A DNA stretch of 64,000 nt from Areca catechu. Lineage: Eukaryota; Streptophyta; Magnoliopsida; Arecales; Arecaceae. Every line of letters begins with the position of its first letter. The stretch's first letter is position 1. Positions 58,726-64,000 of the stretch are shown here, one piece after another. Location: contig CM038040.1 in assembly GCA_021397845.1 (NCBI GenBank), positions 64,930,088 through 64,994,087 of the forward strand. The letters are read 5' to 3'. Below the pieces are notes generated by a model. That model made no database searches. It was given only the letters and a program-made list of their open reading frames with translations, and had not been told where the DNA came from. A program made the translations under genes and the position numbers.

Positions 58726-59544
58726 ATTCTTCCGGGGTGGGAGGAACTCGACCCTGTCGAGTATGGATCAAGTTGGCTCTGGTATCTCTCCAAGAGGTCT
58801 GGGTCCAATTCTTGTAATTCTTCTCGGGAGATCCAAGAGTCATCAGAATCTGGCCTTCCTTGCCAGCGGACCAGGTATCTTTGGTATCCTCGATTACGAG
58901 TAGAGATAACCTGATCATCCAGGATCTTTTCAATCTGCACTTTCCTCACATGCCAGTTTGTTGGTGGACACACAGGGTTGGGTTCACTCTTAAGAGCAGG
59001 ATTAGGCTCAAAAGGCTCACTGGGAATCACAACTGGCTCTCTATACTCTACTAGGTCTATAATGTTGAAAGTGGAGCTAATGCCTAGTTCTGGAGGCAAC
59101 TCAAGCACATAGGCATTGGATCCTACTCTCTTCACCACTCTAAATGGTCCAGCTCCTCTAGCATGTAACTTTCTAACGGTTCCAGGAGGAAACCGTTCAG
59201 GCCTTAACCTAATCATTACATAGTCTCCCTCATTAAAAGTTTTGACTCGCCTTTGAGAATCAGCCAACTTCTTATAAGTTTCATTACTTAAGTTTATTTT
59301 GGCATGAATTTCTTTATGCAAGTCTTTTATATGCTGTGCAAGAACTTCGGCAGACTCGGAGACTCGTGTGTGGACTGGTAAAGGAGCTAGGTCAAGAGGT
59401 GTGTGAGGTTTGTAACCATGCACAATTTCAAATGGACTCTTACCTGTAGACCTATTGACCGAGTCATTGTATGCAAATTCAGTCCTAGGTAAGTACAAAT
59501 CCCAGTTCCTAATGTTTTCACCAACAAGACACCTTAACAGATTG
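58692..59544 (-). pseudogene. E integrase C-terminal part and chromodomain
   Basis: The 268-codon frame 58692-59498 continues integrase after the X2 insertion: RTEFAYNDSVNRSTGKSPFE, GYKPHTPLDLAPLP, then the GPY/F-type module (YVMIRLRPERFPPGTVRKLH, RVVKRVGSNAYVLELP). The chromodomain follows at about residues 195-245: VQIEKILDDQVISTRNRGYQ, RYLVRWQGRPDSDDSW, LDPDLLERYQSQ. Chromodomains bind modified histones and steer integration. The frame runs 34 bp into the 3' LTR before its stop. This part is undamaged. X2 separates it from the integrase catalytic core. Confidence 0.93.
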
Positions 59545-60891
59545 TGAAAGGATTATGCACTATAAGCCAATATTTGTATCTCCCAGACCATTGTAAATTG
59601 ACAAGTTAATAAAGGCAATATTTTTTCATCATTCGCTGTGTCATTATATGATGAACCCCATAGGTTAGGGCTATGGTCCTAGGGCTATGATGAGATCATA
59701 CCAGTGAGATCTAAGGCCTTAAAACCCTAATCTAAAATATTCCTAGTCATAGGAACCCTGAGTTGGGGATCAGGGTTTCCGGTAAGACTAGCACATCCTA
59801 TGTATGCTGAAAAGGGTGACTGCTCTCACAGTCACTTGTGTAGGACATTAATACAAGGATGTGGGTGCTCATTAGCAAATGAGTTCACTGAATAGATCCA
59901 GTTTGAGAACATCTAATGGAGCCTTAGCTGCATGTCAATAGATGTTTCTCATAGTGGGAGTTGTACAAGTAGTCCTATGACCTGAGACTGCCATAATACC
60001 TTATGTACATGAACCCATGCTTTGGTTCAATCTCATTCATGACACTGGGTCATGCACAAGGTTGATGCTGGGTGTGGTGAATTGTATATGAAGGAAATGA
60101 GTAGGTCAACAAGGAATTGATCACTCCTAGTAGGAGGAGATTGCATCCAGCCAAATTAGGTCAGATGATGATTCAGGAAATCTTTGATCAAAGTACAGAT
60201 ATTAGAAATGATTTCTAATATCGAATTAATTGAATCATTAGTGTATGACTGAGCTGGAAATGAGTATAAACTGGATTTGACATGATTCCATATCCATAGT
60301 TATATTCGGGATGCAAGATGATTGAAGGATCGAATTGTACGGGAACTTTCCACTGAAGGGTAGTTTTGGAATTTCACCAGAATTTCCATATCTTCCGGGT
60401 AGACATGACACGTTGCTAGACGTCAATCTTGTCTTGTGGGTTGATCAAATTAAATGGTTTAATTGGATCACTAATTAGGAGGAGTCCTAATTGACTGACT
60501 CGAGTTAGCTCGATTTGACCTAAATCGATTAGAATGAGTTCTGATCAAATTAGGTCAACTTGCACTCGGACCCACTGCTGGCTAAGTATGGAACCCAATG
60601 GGTCACACACTTAGGATAGATAATCAAGGTTTTAATTTAGAATTAAATCTCGTTTGCAGATGAACACACTAGCATGTGTTGCAAACCATGGCTTCTACTT
60701 GAATCGGATTCGAGTTAGGGTTCCGATTTGGTCTTTTTTAGATCCAAATTCATTCCAGTTTGAATCTAATTGAAGATTCAAAACATTGGGCTAATAGTAG
60801 GCTAGCAATTGGGCTAACCTAAGAGGCTAAACCCCTTTCCCACATCGCCTAAGCCCTTTCCCCTCTTTTCCCACGCGCGCGCGCAAGGAGA

Positions 60892-61006
60892 AGAGTCCAC
60901 GCGCGCGTGGACTCTCTCCAAGCGGCGTTTCTGCGTGAGAAAAGAAAGGAAGTCGGCGTTTTTTGCTGAAGAGGCGTGGAAGAGAGTCCACCTAGGCGTG
61001 GACTCT
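60892..61006. repeat. Two 24-bp palindromes in X2 U3
   Basis: 60892-60915 is a perfect 24-bp palindrome (half-site AGAGTCCACGCG). 60983-61006 is a near copy (AGAGTCCACCTA then GGCGTGGACTCT) with an imperfect centre. They lie 91 bp apart, in a CG-rich stretch about 230-340 bp before the TATA-like box. The half-site AGAGTC also forms part of the X1 promoter inverted repeat. Confidence 0.85.
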
Positions 61007-61233
61007 TCATAAATGGCGATTACCATGAAAGAAAGAAAGAAAACACCGAAGGGGCGCGACTCCTCTTTTCTGCGCGCGCCCTTCTGTGTTTTCTCGCGAC
61101 TCTTTCTTGCGTCTTCCCATCCCAAAGGCCGTGAGATTAAATCAAGGGCCGTGAGATGAAGGGAAAGGATGTGAGAAAGGGAGAGAGGGGCGTGAGAAGG
61201 TGATTCCAGATGGATAGGCACCTCTCTGTCGCC

Positions 61234-61240
61234 TATTTAA
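61234..61240 (+). promoter_or_regulatory. TATA-like box of X2 LTR
   Basis: CCTATTTAAG; distance to the LTR end (725 bp) equals that of the X1 TATA box, which supports its identity. The downstream R/U5 region contains inverted AAGACAA/TTGTCTT repeats (61459-61480 and 61490-61560). Confidence 0.6.
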
Positions 61241-61964
61241 GAAGAAGGCTTCACCGTAAAATTGATTCCAAGTTTTTCTAAAGCGAAGCCTTGCATCTTT
61301 TTCTTCTTCTCCCTCTCCAGAAGATTGTTTCCCCCTCCTCTCTTTCCTCTTTGATTCCTTTACAGAGCCTTGGCTCTGTCGAATCTCAGAACAGAAGGAG
61401 AGTCAGAGAGAAACTCTCCGACGGTAAAGGAAGAAGGCGCCTCTCCTTTCTTTCTTACATTAAGACAATCTTGTCTTAATTTTCTTCTCCCTCCAAGACA
61501 AGCCTTGTCTCATTTTAGGACAAGGGCTTATTCTTAAGACAAGAGTGTCTTAAGGGGCCAAAGTTGCTAAAAGACAAGGAGAAGGGTAAGAGAGAAGGTT
61601 TAGTCCCAGTTTGGCTAGAGGAGTCCTAGCCAATAGCCCATATATCAAGTTCTTGGGGTAGAACTTGATTAGAAGGAACCCAATTAAGGAGTCAGTGTCT
61701 TGATCATCTGCCCGTGTGGATCACCATCAGAGGGCGAACAAGTGGATGCCTGGTGTGTTCAAGAGGCTACTCAATTTGGAGTTCATTTCTCCATCAGACT
61801 GGTAATAGCGATCTGAGGTTAGTATTTAAACAATGTTTAAATTTGGACATGCATGTAGTCATAGTTTTAATTGCTAATAAGGTGATTTGGGATTAGGGTT
61901 CGGACCTGGTTTCATAAATTTTGAAATCCACGCTTCCGCACTGGTTCCCGAACCCAACAGATTA

Positions 61965-64000
61965 CCTAAACTACGGTTCACTACTTCGATTTGGCCATCA
62001 GTCTGGGGATGATATGCAGTTGAAAACTTAAGTTTTGTCCTTAACTTATGCCAAAAGGTTTTCCAAAAATAGCTGGTAAACCGGACATCCCTATCGAAAA
62101 CAATTGTCTTAGGTAGGTCAAGGAGTCGAACTATCTCATTAAAGAACAGGGTGGCTACCTTAGACGCATCAAACGTTTGGGAACAAGGCAAGAAATGGGC
62201 CATCTTGGAAAATCGGTCGACTACAACACAGATAGAGTCATGCCTCCTCTGGGTCTTAGGCAAACCTAACACAAAGTCCATGCTCACATCTTGCCAAGGA
62301 TGATCTGGGACAGGGAGTGGGGTATAAAGGCCGGTGTTCTATTTTCGCTGTTTGGCAACAACGCAGGTCCGACACCTAGCCACAATGTGTGCTACATCTC
62401 TTTTTAAGCTAGGCCAGAAAAAGTGGTCTTCAATAGCCAGGGTGGTCTTGTCTTTTCCGAAATGGCCAGCTAAACCTCCAGCGTGAATTTCCCAAATCAA
62501 AAATTCTCTAAGAGAAGTTCTAGGGATGCAAAGCCTATTCTTAAAGAACAGAAAGCCATCTAAAAGGGTATAATCCTTATGATCACTAGATGGTCCTTGA
62601 GTTAGATCCTGGTACACAGTCTTAAAATCCGGACACGACTCATATTCCTCTTTGATCTGCTCAAACCCTATGACTTCAGCCCTAACAGAATTCAATAACA
62701 AAGATCGACGACTAAGGGCATCAGCTACCTTATTTTCAGACCCAGCCTTATGTTTCAAAACAAAAGTATAGGACTGGATATACTCTACCCACTTAGCATG
62801 CCTAGGGTTAAGCTTCTTCTGGGAATTCAAGAATCTAAGAGCCTCATGGTCTGAAAACAGCACAAATTCTTGCGGTAGCAAAAAATGTCTCCAGTAACGC
62901 AAAGCTTGCACTACCGCATAAAATTCCTTATCATAAGTAGAATACCTAAGCTTAGCATCATTAAGTTTTTCACTAAAGAATGCTACGGGATGGTTCTCTT
63001 GGCTTAGGACTCCACCTATACCTACTCCTGAAGCATCACATGCAACCTCAAATACTTTAGAAAAGTCGGGTAACCTCAAAATGGGTGCCTGGGTCATCCT
63101 ATCCTTAAGATCTAGGAAGGCTTTATGGGCTGCTTTAGTCCACTGGAATTCTCCCTTCCTAATACAGTCTGTGATAGGAGCAACTACAGTACTAAACCCC
63201 TTGATGAATCGCCTATAGAAGGTAGCCAAGCCGTGGAAACTTCTGACTTCATGCACACTGGTTGGCTCTGGCCATTCTACTATGGACCTAATCTTTTCTG
63301 GATCGGCAGCCACGCCGTCAGGGGTTACTACAAAACCAAGGAAGATAACTCTATTAGTCAAGAATTCACACTTTTTGAGATTACCGTAGAGACTATCATT
63401 CCTCAAAACTTGGCAGACTTATCTAAGGTGGCCTAGGTGATCTGCAGGGGTCTTACTATAGATCAGGATGTCATCAAAATAGACCACTACAAACTTTCCT
63501 ATGAAAGCTCTAAGTACCTGGGTCATAATCCTCATGAAAGTACTAGGGGCATTGGACAACCCAAAAGGCATAACAACCCATTCATAGAGACCATCCTTAG
63601 TTTTGAAAGCGGTTTTCCACTCATCCCCTGGTCTAATCCTAACCTGATGATAGCCGCTCTTGAGATCAATTTTAGAAAAAACCATTGCACCGGCCATCAT
63701 ATCTAGCATGTCATCTAGTCTAGGGATGGGAAACCTATACTTGATTGTGATTTTGTTGATGGCATGATTATCAACACACATCCTCCACGTGCCATCCTTC
63801 TTCGGGGTCAGAAGTGCAGGGACTGCACAAGGGCTAAGACTCTCTCTAATGAACCCCTTCCTCAACAATTCTCCAACCTACTTTAGCAGTTCCTTATGCT
63901 CAGATGGATTCATCCTATAATGGGGCAAGTTGGGTAAAGTGGCTCCTGGGACTAAATCTATGGAATGCTGGATATCCATAAGAGGTGGAAGGTGGTCTGG
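61965..64000 (-). pseudogene. pol: E pol: RT, RNase H, integrase N-terminal part and core
   Basis: Reads from the window end leftwards. RT: LTPKKDGTWRMCVDNHAINK, FSKIDLKSGYHQVRIRPGDE, VVYFDDILIYS (YFDD at 63471-63482 intact). RNase H: FEVACDASGVGIGGVLSQEN, YSTYDKEFYAVVQALRYWRH, SDHEALRFLNSQ, VADALSRRS. Integrase zinc region: HAGGLAGHFGKDKT, CRTCVVAK. Core: MDFVLGLPKTQ, FDRDVRFTS and PQTDGQIEVVNRS (the D-D-E residues). Only three stops are seen (63878-63880, 63416-63418, 62336-62338) before X2 cuts the core at 61960. The RT and RNase H catalytic residues are kept. Start of pol outside the window. Confidence 0.94.

Larger units (their letters stand above)
59545..61959 (+). mobile_element. X2: 2.4-kb solo LTR of the X1 family
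   Basis: Aligns with the X1 LTR over its length (for example CATCATTCGCTGTGTC near 59625 against CATCATTTGCTGTGTC near 30497). Starts TGAAAGGATT, ends CCCAACA. Target duplication GATTG (59540-59544) / GATTA (61960-61964), one mismatch. It interrupts the integrase of E. No polypurine tract or primer site is attached, so it is a true solo LTR. The 135-codon minus-strand frame at 60814-61221 lies in a GC-rich U3 and has no family. Confidence 0.85.
57104..64000 (-). mobile_element. E: well-preserved chromovirus, right end outside window
   Basis: Minus-strand gypsy element in H. The 3' LTR is 57104-58725, and the chromodomain, integrase, RNase H and RT follow to the window end. Gag, protease and the 5' LTR lie beyond 64000. 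The left target site is GTCGG (57099-57103). It is split by solo LTR X2. Pol has only a few stops, and each in-frame stop in the RT-integrase part matches a Gln codon in B. Related to B throughout pol, but with a different LTR, shared with F. Confidence 0.92.

Noticed and set aside
59536..59544. AACAGATT as an 8-bp target duplication of X2
   Set aside because: The shared AACA is also the LTR end (CCCAACA), so a 5-bp GATTG/GATTA duplication with TG...CA ends fits better.
60814..61221. 135-codon minus-strand ORF in the GC-rich part of X2
   Set aside because: It lies in the U3 of a solo LTR, has no recognised domain, and is explained by composition.

Overview
This window is plant nuclear DNA made almost entirely of transposable elements, stacked inside one another. 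No bacterial features, rRNA, tRNA or intact single-copy host gene were found. The pol families (Ty3/gypsy Tat-like, Ty3/gypsy chromovirus, Ty1/copia Sirevirus-like), the initiator tRNA-Met primer sites and the hAT and CACTA traces all point to a large-genome flowering plant. A monocot such as a palm is my guess and is not shown by the sequence.

Layout. 1-1430: truncated Tat-type LTR and leader (T1). 1703-2291: hAT-type MITE with an 8-bp target duplication. 4230-6420: eroded copia and CACTA remnants in AT-rich DNA. 6709-29690: a long Tat-lineage element (T2, + strand) whose LTR carries a 75-bp minisatellite. T2 has degenerate gag, protease, RT, RNase H and integrase, then 31-bp and 116-bp repeats, then an antisense extra ORF. 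T2 is split by a Sirevirus-like copia (S1, minus strand, 12311-23268, duplication GGGTG), and its antisense ORF by a solo LTR (L1, 27389-28004, duplication TCTCG).

29700-41639: 3' part of a copia-like element (X1) with a 2.5-kb LTR, split by a chromovirus (B, minus strand, 30778-39501). 41640-48818: 3' half of another Tat element (T3) with 52-bp repeats and an antisense ORF. T3 is split by a small non-autonomous LTR element (C, 44888-47443, duplication AAAGA) carrying a piece of a plant leucine-rich-repeat receptor kinase gene.

48819-57103: Sirevirus-like LTR fragment (H) hit by a gag-only gypsy element (G, 49382-57002, duplication GAGCC). One LTR of G holds F (49541-51336, duplication CAATC), an LTR followed by a primer site and a second LTR tail. 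57104 to the window end: a comparatively well-preserved chromovirus (E, minus strand), split by a 2.4-kb solo LTR (X2) of the X1 family.

The strongest observations are the LRR receptor-kinase capture in C, the LTR-PBS-LTR-tail structure of F, the gag-only element G cut at the gag/protease junction, palindromes around the promoter of the X LTR family, a GAGTCGGCTC-type motif shared by unrelated LTR families, and the extra ORFs of S1, T2 and T3. These extend known themes of plant retrotransposon biology. I do not see a clearly new kind of system.
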